Shown here in pieces: positions 57,629 through 64,000 of a stretch of DNA of 64,000 bases. This stretch comes from Pseudolabrys sp. (GTDB lineage Bacteria; Pseudomonadota; Alphaproteobacteria; Rhizobiales; Xanthobacteraceae), in contig JALHRB010000008.1 of the NCBI GenBank assembly GCA_022841665.1, positions 1 through 64,000 of the forward strand, read 5' to 3'. A model generated the notes under the pieces. The model made no database searches. It was not told the DNA's origin and worked only from the letters and a program-made list of their open reading frames with translations. Both the position numbers and the translations under genes were made by a program. Within the stretch, counting starts at the first letter, position 1. The number at the start of each line of letters is the position of its first letter.

Positions 57629-57934
57629 TCACCAACGGTCTTTAGTGACCTCCACGGGGGTGCAGCCGCGGCGGCCCGAAAGCACGCAATCCTGATTCTT
57701 GCGCATCTTGGCCATGGTGTCGGCCAGCCAAAGACCGCCGCCAATAAGCGCGATCACGAAAACGAAGGCCACGGCGTTGACGATCATGCGATGCCGGTAG
57801 TCGTCCGGCTCGTCCCCGCCCTCGTATTTGGCAAGGTTTTCGACCGGCGGGGCGGGCGGCCGCGCGCCGGGCCGGCCGCGCCGGAAATCCACCACGCGCG
57901 CGTCGTCGGATGAGGGAGGGTCTTTAGGAGCCAT
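57629..57934 (-). CDS. Small single-span membrane protein, function unknown
   Basis: A 101-residue protein with a Pro/Arg-rich cytosolic N-terminus (FRRGRPGARPPAPPVENLA), one helix (VAFVFVIALIGGGLWLADTM), then a short Cys-containing tail with two Cys (CVLSGRRGC). No known family is recognised, though such proteins occur near lipid A genes in related genomes (recollection). It is monocistronic. Confidence 0.75.
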   Translation of the reverse strand: MAPKDPPSSDDARVVDFRRGRPGARPPAPPVENLAKYEGGDEPDDYRHRMIVNAVAFVFVIALIGGGLWLADTMAKMRKNQDCVLSGRRGCTPVEVTKDRW

Positions 57935-58118
57935 TGCGCGACCATATCATGCCGAAAAAAGGCGGCTTGCGGACGTGGCGCGAATCCCCATAAGTCTCTG
58001 AAAAAGTGGAGTTATTTCTCCCTAAAGCGGCAGAGCTGTTCGTGGATGAGAAATAGCGGAGGCGGGTCGATCCGAAGGCCGCCGCCGGCGATTTATACGA
58101 AGTTCCTTGCGTCGGGCC

Positions 58119-59987
58119 ATGCGGTTACGCCACAGTCACGCGGGGCCGGGAGCTGCAAAAAAGAACAGGGCTCTGCTGTCGCCGAGAGCGACCCTAAACA
58201 GGGCGCTCCGGTGGTGGTTTTCGGCCGCTCTGCTGTGCGGGGCGGTGTGGGGGATGCTGGGGAAGGACTTGTATCCAACCGTCACGTTGCTCGGGCATGT
58301 CTTCGACCTGTCCGGCTTAGCCAAGGTCACGTCGCTCCTTATTCTGCCGTTTGCGCATGAGGATCTCGCCATCCTCTTCGGCGGCTTTATCGTCACCAAC
58401 AATCTGATGCCGGTCGGCCTGGTGGCGTTAAGCCTCTACGGCGGCATGGTGGCGAGCGATTTCGCGCTCTACGGCATTGGCGCCGCGGCGCGCTATATCC
58501 CGTGGCTCAGCCGCTACGCGGTCGACGACCGTGTGCTGCGCTTCGGGGATACGCTCAAGCGCAACGTGTTCGGACTGGTGGCGCTGTGCCGCGTGGTGCC
58601 CGGCATCGTCTTCGTCGCCTTCGTCGCCTGCGGCTGGGCGCGCGTGTCGCTCGTGCGTTTCACTGCGGCGAGCCTGGTCGTCTCGGCGCTTTACCTGCCC
58701 TTGATGCTCTATCTGGTCGTGATGTTCGGGGACGCCCTCGAAGACCAATTCGGCATGTGGGCTTGGCCGCTGCTCTTCGTCGCCCTTGCCGCCAGCGGGT
58801 TTGCACGCAAGCGGGTCTTCGCCTTCGGCGAGGCGGCGGCCTCCGAAGCAAGCGTTGCCGACGTCGCGCTGCCGCAGTCGTGGTTCGGCATGCCGCCGTT
58901 GTCGCGCGCCGACCGCAAGGTCGCCGCGGCCGAGCGCATTCCGCCGACATTGTTCTACCTGCCGCTGCTCGCCAACTGGATCAGGCTCGGTATCCGCCAT
59001 CGCTCGCTCACCCTGCCGACGGCGGCGAACCCCGCCATCTTCACCGGCGGCATGTGGGGCGAATCCAAGAGCTCCTACTTCAACGACGTCGGCCAGGGCG
59101 AGCGCTCCTGGATCGCCGGCTATGTCGTGATCGAGCGCGGGCCGCGCACGGTCGGTTCGGATATCGAATGCGCCGAGCAAGCCCTTGCGGAGGCCGGACT
59201 CGACTACCCGTTGATCGCCAAGCCCGACATCGGCTGGCACGGTCATGGCGTGCGCCTGATCGAGGACCGCACGCAGCTTGGCGCCTATATCGCAGACTAT
59301 CCGCGCGCGACGCCGCTGATGCTGCAGCGATACGTGCCGCATGCGGCGGAGGCGGCGGTACTTTATGCGCGGTTGCCGGGCGAGCCGCGCGGCCGCGTGC
59401 TCTCGCTCACCTTCCGCTATACGCCGCACGTGGTCGGCAACGGACGCGCGAGCCTGCGCCAGCTCATCGCCGCCGACGCGCGCGCGCAGTGGAAGTCTGC
59501 GTTGCACCTCGGCATCGACCCCAGCCATCGCGGCATCGACGCGCAGGCCCTTGAGCGCGTGCCGGAGCGCGGCGAGGTGGTGCGGCTGGCGCTGATCGGC
59601 AACCAGCGCGCCGGCGCGCTCTACCGCGACGGCCGCCGCCACATCACCGCGGCGTTGGAAGCGCGCTTTGACGGCATTGCCCGCAGCATGACCGAATTCC
59701 ATTACGGCCGCTTCGACCTGCGCTTTGAGTCGGTGGACGGCCTCATGCGTGGCGAGAATTTCTCCATTGTCGAGATCAACGGCATCGGAGGGGAAGCGAT
59801 CGACTGCTGGGATCCGCACCTCACCGTGCGCGAGGTCTACCGGCGCCTGGCGGACCAGCAGGAACTGCTATTCCTGATCGGCCAGCGCAACCGCGCACGC
59901 GGCTTCCGGCCGACTGCGATTCGCGAGTTCGTCGGCAGCCTGATACGGCAAGGTCAGTTGATTAAGCGCTATCCGGCTTCGACCTGA
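58119..59987 (+). CDS. VTT/DedA membrane domain fused to an ATP-grasp domain
   Basis: A 622-residue fusion. Residues about 50-230 are a VTT/DedA-like membrane domain with FAHEDLAILFGGF and CRVVPGIVFVAF, the family's charged and Pro-Gly motifs. About 300-600 is an ATP-grasp domain: Lys368 in LIAKPDIGWHGHG, a CphA-like HVVGNGRASLRQLI, and the metal-binding FSIVEINGIGGEAIDCWD at the end. A TTG at 58107 is an alternative start. It probably uses ATP to ligate a carboxylate or amine to a membrane lipid or its head group (inference). It stands between the AcpXL cluster and the copper genes. Confidence 0.88.
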   Translation: MRLRHSHAGPGAAKKNRALLSPRATLNRALRWWFSAALLCGAVWGMLGKDLYPTVTLLGHVFDLSGLAKVTSLLILPFAHEDLAILFGGFIVTNNLMPVGLVALSLYGGMVASDFALYGIGAAARYIPWLSRYAVDDRVLRFGDTLKRNVFGLVALCRVVPGIVFVAFVACGWARVSLVRFTAASLVVSALYLPLMLYLVVMFGDALEDQFGMWAWPLLFVALAASGFARKRVFAFGEAAASEASVADVALPQSWFGMPPLSRADRKVAAAERIPPTLFYLPLLANWIRLGIRHRSLTLPTAANPAIFTGGMWGESKSSYFNDVGQGERSWIAGYVVIERGPRTVGSDIECAEQALAEAGLDYPLIAKPDIGWHGHGVRLIEDRTQLGAYIADYPRATPLMLQRYVPHAAEAAVLYARLPGEPRGRVLSLTFRYTPHVVGNGRASLRQLIAADARAQWKSALHLGIDPSHRGIDAQALERVPERGEVVRLALIGNQRAGALYRDGRRHITAALEARFDGIARSMTEFHYGRFDLRFESVDGLMRGENFSIVEINGIGGEAIDCWDPHLTVREVYRRLADQQELLFLIGQRNRARGFRPTAIREFVGSLIRQGQLIKRYPAST

Positions 59988-59996
59988 CGCATGGAC

Positions 59997-60013
59997 GCCG
60001 TCCGCCGGACGGC
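59997..60013 (+). other. Hairpin after the VTT-ATP-grasp gene
   Basis: GCCGTCC-GCC-GGACGGC, a perfect 7-bp stem with a 3-base loop just after the stop. No T tract follows, so it may be only a weak terminator or 3'-end stabiliser. Confidence 0.35.
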
Positions 60014-60028
60014 TTACATTCCCGGCCC

Positions 60029-60382
60029 ATGCGCAAGCCCGCCCAAAGACGCCGGTTCCTAGCGCTGCTCGCGGCCTATGTGGTCGTGCTGGAAGCGTTG
60101 CTGCTGCCTTTGTCGGTGGCGGCCGGCGCCGTTTTCGATGCCGCTCTTTGCACGGCGTCATCGTCGGAAAACGCCCAACCGCCCGGCCATGACTCCGCCT
60201 GCGCCTGCGCGGCCGGCTGCGGCATGCAGTGCTGCGCGCAGGCGCTCGCCGGTCCGCCGCCTTCGGAATTCGCGTTTGTATCCTGCGAGATCGGCATTCT
60301 TGCAGCGCCCGCGGCGTTCAGAGCCGTGTCGAAGCCGACCGCCCTTGGCCCGCATTGCGCGCGCGCGCCGCCTGCGGCCTGA
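60029..60382 (+). CDS. Cys-rich DUF2946-like protein
   Basis: A 117-residue protein with one N-terminal helix (FLALLAAYVVVLEALLLPL) and a short Cys-dense segment (DSACACAAGCGMQCC). Size and pattern fit DUF2946, small membrane-anchored proteins often next to copper or cobalt genes. It is followed after 72 bases by a copper chaperone, so copper binding by the cysteines is a reasonable guess. Confidence 0.75.
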   Translation: MRKPAQRRRFLALLAAYVVVLEALLLPLSVAAGAVFDAALCTASSSENAQPPGHDSACACAAGCGMQCCAQALAGPPPSEFAFVSCEIGILAAPAAFRAVSKPTALGPHCARAPPAA

Positions 60383-60454
60383 CGCAGCCCCTCGCCTTCA
60401 ATTCAACTCGCGGGCCGCGCGCAAGCGCAGGCTCGCCCGTCAGGAGCTTCCAAG

Positions 60455-60937
60455 ATGACTCGCTTTGCTTTCATTCTCGCCGTCTTTGCCATCGCCGTCT
60501 TGCCGGCACGGGCCGAAGACGTCACCGCCGGCAGTCTCAAGATCGCGTCCCCTTGGGTGCGCGCCACGCCCAAGAGCGCCAGCGTCGGCGGCGGCTACAT
60601 GAAGATCACCAACAACGGGACCGCGCCCGACCGCCTGGTCGGCGGAGCATCGCCCGTATCCAGCCGCTTCGAAGTGCACGAGATGGCCGTCGTGGACGGC
60701 ATCATGAAGATGCGCGGGCTGCCACAAGGCCTCGAGATCAAGCCGGGGCAGACGCTTGAGCTCAAGCCGGGCGGCTACCATGTGATGTTCTTGGGATTGA
60801 ACCGCCAGCTCATGCAGGGCGAGAAGGTCAAAGCCACGCTGCAATTCGAGAAGGCCGGCAAGGTCGACGTCGAGTTCGCCGTCGAAGGCATCGGCGCGCA
60901 GAGCGGCGGCAGTCATTCGGGCGGCATGAAGCACTAG
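60455..60937 (+). CDS. Periplasmic copper chaperone PCu(A)C
   Basis: A 160-residue exported cupredoxin-like chaperone that delivers Cu(I) to the CuA or CuB site of cytochrome oxidase. Ligands His75 and Met77 (VHEMAVVDG), Met86, and His109 and Met111 (GGYHVMFLG) are in family order. Signal peptide cleavage is near ARAED. A His/Gly-rich tail (SGGSHSGGMKH) may also bind metal. GGAG precedes ATG 60455. Confidence 0.93.
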   Translation: MTRFAFILAVFAIAVLPARAEDVTAGSLKIASPWVRATPKSASVGGGYMKITNNGTAPDRLVGGASPVSSRFEVHEMAVVDGIMKMRGLPQGLEIKPGQTLELKPGGYHVMFLGLNRQLMQGEKVKATLQFEKAGKVDVEFAVEGIGAQSGGSHSGGMKH

Positions 60938-60950
60938 GACGCAAACCGCG

Positions 60951-60983
60951 AAAAAATCCCGGCCGGAGCGCCGGGATTTTTTT
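60951..60983. terminator. Bidirectional terminator between PCu(A)C and the CMD gene
   Basis: A 13-bp stem, 60951-60963 with 60970-60982, beginning AAAAAATCCC and ending in TTTTTTT, loop CGGAGC. A and T runs on both sides make it a terminator on both strands for the convergent genes. Confidence 0.92.
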
Positions 60984-60990
60984 CTACGCG

Positions 60991-61581
60991 CTACTTTCTC
61001 GCCGGTTCCGCGAAAGCCAGCGGCTGGTCGGGCGGCGGCAGCATGTGGAAGACGTTGAGCGTCATCGAAATCAGGGCGTAATAGCCGAGGATGCCGATGA
61101 GCTCGACCATGGCCGCGTCGCCGAGAAACGCGTGCACGCGCTTGTAGGTGCGCGTGCTCACGCGCCGGGTCTTGTAAAGCTCCTGGATGAAATCGTAGAT
61201 CGCGCGTTCGTCCTTCGGCGCCGATTTCGGCACGCGGCCCTTGCGCAGGTCCTCGATCGTCTTCGGCTTGACGCCGCCCTTTTCGGCCATCGGCGCATGC
61301 GCGAACCACTCGTATTGCGCGCGCCACAGCCGCGCCGTGCACAGGATGGCGAATTCCGACAGCCGCGGCGGCAGCGCGGTCTTGTAACGGCAATGCGCGC
61401 CCAGCGCCTGGGCGAGGTGGCCGAATTCCGGCGCGTGCATCCACGCGGCAAACGGCCCGCGCGGAGTGATCGACTTGCCGCGCGGGCCGGCCCGCAGCGA
61501 ATCGAGCAGCGCGCGCTGCGCCTCGCTCATCGTGTGTTCGTCGAGCTGGGAAAGGCGGGACGCCGGACGCTTGGCAGGCAT
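60991..61581 (-). CDS. Carboxymuconolactone decarboxylase-family protein
   Basis: A 196-residue AhpD/CMD-like helical protein: PRLSEFAILCTARLWRAQYEW resembles the CMD core, then RVHAFLGDAAMVELIGILGYY. The AhpD redox CxxC is absent (one Cys in ILCTARLW), so peroxidase-linked activity is unlikely; a decarboxylase or structural role is open. ATG 61581 is the likely start; the frame to 61638 has no ribosome site. Confidence 0.82.
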   Translation of the reverse strand: MPAKRPASRLSQLDEHTMSEAQRALLDSLRAGPRGKSITPRGPFAAWMHAPEFGHLAQALGAHCRYKTALPPRLSEFAILCTARLWRAQYEWFAHAPMAEKGGVKPKTIEDLRKGRVPKSAPKDERAIYDFIQELYKTRRVSTRTYKRVHAFLGDAAMVELIGILGYYALISMTLNVFHMLPPPDQPLAFAEPARK

Positions 61582-61691
61582 GGAAATGGGTCCTCGAAGG
61601 GCAGGCGGGCAGGGCAGACGCGGGATCAATTGCCCCATTATGATGGCGGGAACAATAGGCGGCCGCTGCGGACCGCGCCCAGGAGGTTCTC

Positions 61692-62051
61692 ATGACCAGA
61701 CACTTGGCCAGGTTTGTGCTGGTACTCGTTGCGGCCGGGCTCGCCGGCCCCGCCTTCGCCGACGCCATCGATGGCAACTGGTGCCATCAGGACGGCCGCC
61801 GCTTTGCTATCCGCGGGCCTCAGATCGTCACCCCCGGCGGCAAGCAGATGGAGGGCAACTACGGCCGCCACGATTTCTCCTACACCGCACCCACGCCGGA
61901 GCGGGGCGCGGGCGGCGTCATTGTGATGCTTCTGCTGAATGAAAACACGGTGCGGCTGCGCTATGGCGAGGCCGCGGACAGTACTGCGGAGACTTGGATG
62001 CGCTGCGCGCCCTCGATCAGCGCAGTCAGCGGGGGTCGGCGACCGTCTTGA
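61692..62051 (+). CDS. Small exported protein, function unknown
   Basis: A 119-residue protein with signal peptide (LVLVAAGLAGPAFADA) and a mature part with DGNWCHQDGRRFAIRG and VRLRYGEAADSTAETWMRC, two Cys that could form a disulfide. AGGAGG lies 7 bases before ATG 61692. The last 26 bases overlap the 3' end of the convergent RlpA-like gene. No family is recognised. Confidence 0.75.
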   Translation: MTRHLARFVLVLVAAGLAGPAFADAIDGNWCHQDGRRFAIRGPQIVTPGGKQMEGNYGRHDFSYTAPTPERGAGGVIVMLLLNENTVRLRYGEAADSTAETWMRCAPSISAVSGGRRPS

Positions 62052-62427
62052 CCCCGGCGCCAGCCTGGATCTCGGCCGTCACCTTGAGCAGGCCCCGGTC
62101 GATCATGCGCAACTGCCTGGCGGCGGCGAGTGAAAGGTCGAGCACTCGCCCTTTTGTGAACGGACCGCGGTCATTGACGACCACCTCTACGTGGCGGCCG
62201 CTGCGGGCATCGACAACGCGCAGGCGGGTGCCGAACGGCAATGTACGGTGGGCTGCGGTGAATTTCTCGGGGTCGTAAGCGGTGCCCGAGGCGGTACGGC
62301 CTTTATAGTCTTTGCTGTAGTAGGCGGTGACGCCGGTAAATTGCTGCGGCGCCTGCGCGAGGGCGCTGGCGCTCCCGCCAGCTCCGGCGAGAATTGACAA
62401 AAGTGCGATCCGCATTCTCCGGGTCAT
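62026..62427 (-). CDS. RlpA-like septal ring/double-psi barrel protein
   Basis: A 133-residue exported protein with a signal peptide (SILAGAGGSASALAQA) and an RlpA double-psi beta-barrel: GTAYDPEKFTAAHRTLPFGT, then VNDRGPFTKGRVLDLSLAAA. RlpA enzymes are lytic transglycosylases of stripped peptidoglycan, with an Asp in the VNDRGP motif. GGAGGGG precedes ATG 62427. It is short and has no SPOR domain, unlike full RlpA. Confidence 0.9.
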   Translation of the reverse strand: MTRRMRIALLSILAGAGGSASALAQAPQQFTGVTAYYSKDYKGRTASGTAYDPEKFTAAHRTLPFGTRLRVVDARSGRHVEVVVNDRGPFTKGRVLDLSLAAARQLRMIDRGLLKVTAEIQAGAGVKTVADPR

Positions 62428-62596
62428 GACCCCTCCGCCGTCGATTGCACGCAGCGGCAGACTTATGAACAGTCTGTGGTTCGAGTGAGGCAAACAGGAC
62501 GGGCGCAAGCAACGTCTATGTGACGAGGTCCGTGATCATGCTTGCATCTCACGCTAACCGTCGCGAGGAACAAAGGTTCCAGGGAGCAGTCGGTCG

Positions 62597-63088
62597 TCAG
62601 GCTTTGGTGGTTTTCTTGGCGCCCGCTGCCTTGTGGGCGGCAGCGCGCGTGGTTTTTTTGGGCTGCGTGCGCCGGCTTTCGAGGTGGGAAAGGGTCTGTT
62701 CCGCGCGTGTCCGGCATTGGTTGTGCAATTCTTCCAATTCCTCGTCTGTGAGATCCTCGATGGAGGCGAACTTGTTTTCGGCGCCCTTCATGGCCAGCAC
62801 CAGTTCGGAAAGCTTGAGCTGAACAGTGAGGATGTCGCGGTTCTGCGTGTTCTGGATCAGGAACACCATCAGGAAGGTGACGATGGTGGTGCCGGTGTTG
62901 ATGACGAGCTGCCACGTGTCGCTGTAATCGAACATCGGCCCGGTCACGATCCAGATGACCACCACGGCCATGGCGAGCAGAAAAGCGACCGGGTGGCCTG
63001 TCCAACTCGCCACCGCCTGCGCGAACCGCGAGAAGCCCATCCCCAACGAGTTGCCGTTCTTAACGCCGTTCTTGGTCGCGTGCTTCAT
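62597..63088 (-). CDS. Low-affinity iron permease-family membrane protein
   Basis: A 163-residue two-helix membrane protein of the low-affinity iron permease family (PF04120-like). It shows PVAFLLAMAVVVIWIVTGPMF and TTIVTFLMVFLIQNTQNRD, then a charged helix with KLSELVLAMKGAENKFA, all characteristic. The tail is Lys/Thr/Ala-rich. ATG 63088 has GGGGGA nearby. Transport is not proven for the bacterial members. Confidence 0.88.
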   Translation of the reverse strand: MKHATKNGVKNGNSLGMGFSRFAQAVASWTGHPVAFLLAMAVVVIWIVTGPMFDYSDTWQLVINTGTTIVTFLMVFLIQNTQNRDILTVQLKLSELVLAMKGAENKFASIEDLTDEELEELHNQCRTRAEQTLSHLESRRTQPKKTTRAAAHKAAGAKKTTKA

Positions 63089-63189
63089 GGCCAATCCCCC
63101 GGGGCGGCGGGGCCGCGCCTACCGCCTTCAACGCATTGTCTTTTGCCGAGTTCCCTTGTTAAGGCGCGCCCCCCACCACGGGCTTTCAC

Positions 63190-64000
63190 TCATTTGAGTT
63201 TCGGCAGCTCCTGGCGCACCCGGCCGATACCGGCCCAGGGGTCCTTGCGCTGACGGCTGAGCCGCTGCATCAAATTCTTCACCGTGTATTGGCTGGCGCT
63301 CTTGAGCGAGGCGAGCTCCGACCAGTCGATCGGCGCCGAAACCGGTGCGCCAGCGCGCGCGCGGGTGGAGTAGGGCGCGACCGCGGTCGCTTCCCGGCTG
63401 TTGCGGAGATAGTCGACGAAGATGCGGCCTTTGCGTTTGGCCTTGGTCGCCGTCGAGATGTAGCGGTCCGGTTCGTCCGCCTCCATCGCGCGCGCAACGG
63501 TATGGGCGAATTCCTTCGCTTGATCCCACGGCGTCGGAGCGATCGGCAGAACCACGTGCAGGCCTTTGCCGCCCGAGGTCTTCAGGAAGGTCCTGAGCTT
63601 GATCTGCGCCAGGCGGTCGCGCACATCGCGCGCGGCGGCCACGATGTCCTTCCAGCCGGTGCCGGGCCCCGGGTCGAGGTCGAACACCAGCCGGTCGGCC
63701 TTGTCGAGGTGATCGACGGTCGAGCCACGGACGTGGATTTCCAGGACGCCCGCCTGCACCAGCGACATCAACCCGTCGAGTTCGTCGAGCGAAATGATCT
63801 TGTCGCCTTTCTCCGGCACCAGATGCAGGTGCGCGGAGACGAGCCCGGCGGCGGCGTGTTTCTGGAAGAAACATTGCCCCTCGGCACCTTCCGGGCAGCG
63901 CAGCAGCGCAATCGGCCGTCCCGCCAGATGCGGCTTCATCCATTTCCAGACTTTTGTGTAGTAGTCGGCGAGGTCGCGCTTGGTGACATTGGCGTCTTGC
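63190..64000 (-). CDS. ligD: LigD-type polymerase/primase domain (5' partial)
   Basis: C-terminal part of a non-homologous end-joining LigD; the frame is open to the window end, upstream of the internal ATG at 63939, with a VTKRDLADYYTKVW segment that matches LigD. The polymerase domain is clear: PEGAEGQCFFQKH, the catalytic DxD in DLDPGPGTGW, LKTSGGKGLHVV, and the DYLRNSREATAVAPYS region. It ends in the polymerase domain, so ligase and nuclease modules, if present, would be upstream. It partners Ku, which is not in the window. Confidence 0.94.
   Translation of the reverse strand, partial: QDANVTKRDLADYYTKVWKWMKPHLAGRPIALLRCPEGAEGQCFFQKHAAAGLVSAHLHLVPEKGDKIISLDELDGLMSLVQAGVLEIHVRGSTVDHLDKADRLVFDLDPGPGTGWKDIVAAARDVRDRLAQIKLRTFLKTSGGKGLHVVLPIAPTPWDQAKEFAHTVARAMEADEPDRYISTATKAKRKGRIFVDYLRNSREATAVAPYSTRARAGAPVSAPIDWSELASLKSASQYTVKNLMQRLSRQRKDPWAGIGRVRQELPKLK

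Noticed and set aside
59997-60013. Strong Rho-independent terminator after the VTT-ATP-grasp gene
   Set aside because: The stem is good but no T tract follows.

Overview
The window is about 64 kb of GC-rich (mid-60s % by eye), gene-dense bacterial chromosome and looks like an alphaproteobacterium of the order Hyphomicrobiales (Rhizobiales), probably near Bradyrhizobiaceae/Xanthobacteraceae. The strongest evidence is a complete acpXL-fabZXL-fabF2XL-fabF1XL-adh2XL-lpxXL cluster (52181-57429), which puts the very-long-chain hydroxy fatty acid on rhizobial lipid A. A DUF2865 protein, TakP-type TRAP binding proteins, tandem kup genes and an exact CtrA box (TTAA-N7-TTAAC) agree with this. No phage, insertion sequence, CRISPR array, tRNA or rRNA was seen.

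Layout: 1-2571 holds the end of an Mrp Fe-S carrier ATPase, a PiuC-type hydroxylase and a Gly/Glu-repeat exported protein. 2762-8802 is a TRAP transporter locus: three paralogous Tat-exported TakP-like binding proteins, each followed by its own terminator, facing a single small/large permease pair. 9034-14308 has moaA, a PEGA-type lipoprotein, gph, rpiA, a DUF2059 protein and glutathione reductase. 14316-15709 has a coiled-coil protein and a frameshifted lipoprotein. 15885-22327 has class II DAHP synthase, a beta-propeller protein, nadE, a DUF2865 protein and a DMT transporter.

22396-29967 is a homogentisate (Tyr/Phe and hydroxyphenylacetate) catabolic island: maiA and a MarR regulator diverge from hmgA-fahA-doxX-MBL-doxX-FAD monooxygenase-64-residue protein. 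The last two resemble the MhaAB 3-hydroxyphenylacetate 6-hydroxylase, which would feed homogentisate. 29964-32613 has a hybrid histidine kinase and a small exported protein with a CtrA box upstream. 32921-36635 is an overlapping run cysS-GNAT-38-residue membrane peptide-cimA; the 3' third of cysS is a low-GC mosaic segment. 36653-42548 has a Tat-signal deaminase, a VOC protein, a LOG-family enzyme, an Atm1-like ABC exporter, psd, pssA and an orphan ureE. 42558-52076 has a protease-inhibitor lipoprotein, mmsA, an orphan MotAB-like pair, two kup genes, a rhodanese and an orphan PotF-like binding protein. After the lipid A cluster, 57629-64000 has a small membrane protein, a VTT(DedA)-ATP-grasp fusion, a Cys-rich DUF2946-like protein with a PCu(A)C copper chaperone, a CMD-family protein, an RlpA-like protein, a low-affinity iron permease and the 3' part of ligD.

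The least ordinary items are the VTT-ATP-grasp fusion, the mosaic cysS, the three binding proteins for one TRAP permease with a near-identical shared tract, the homogentisate island with a metal-motif-deficient MBL protein, and the second KAS of the lipid A cluster, which lacks the catalytic Cys. Family assignments come from motif recognition and recall; no search was run.
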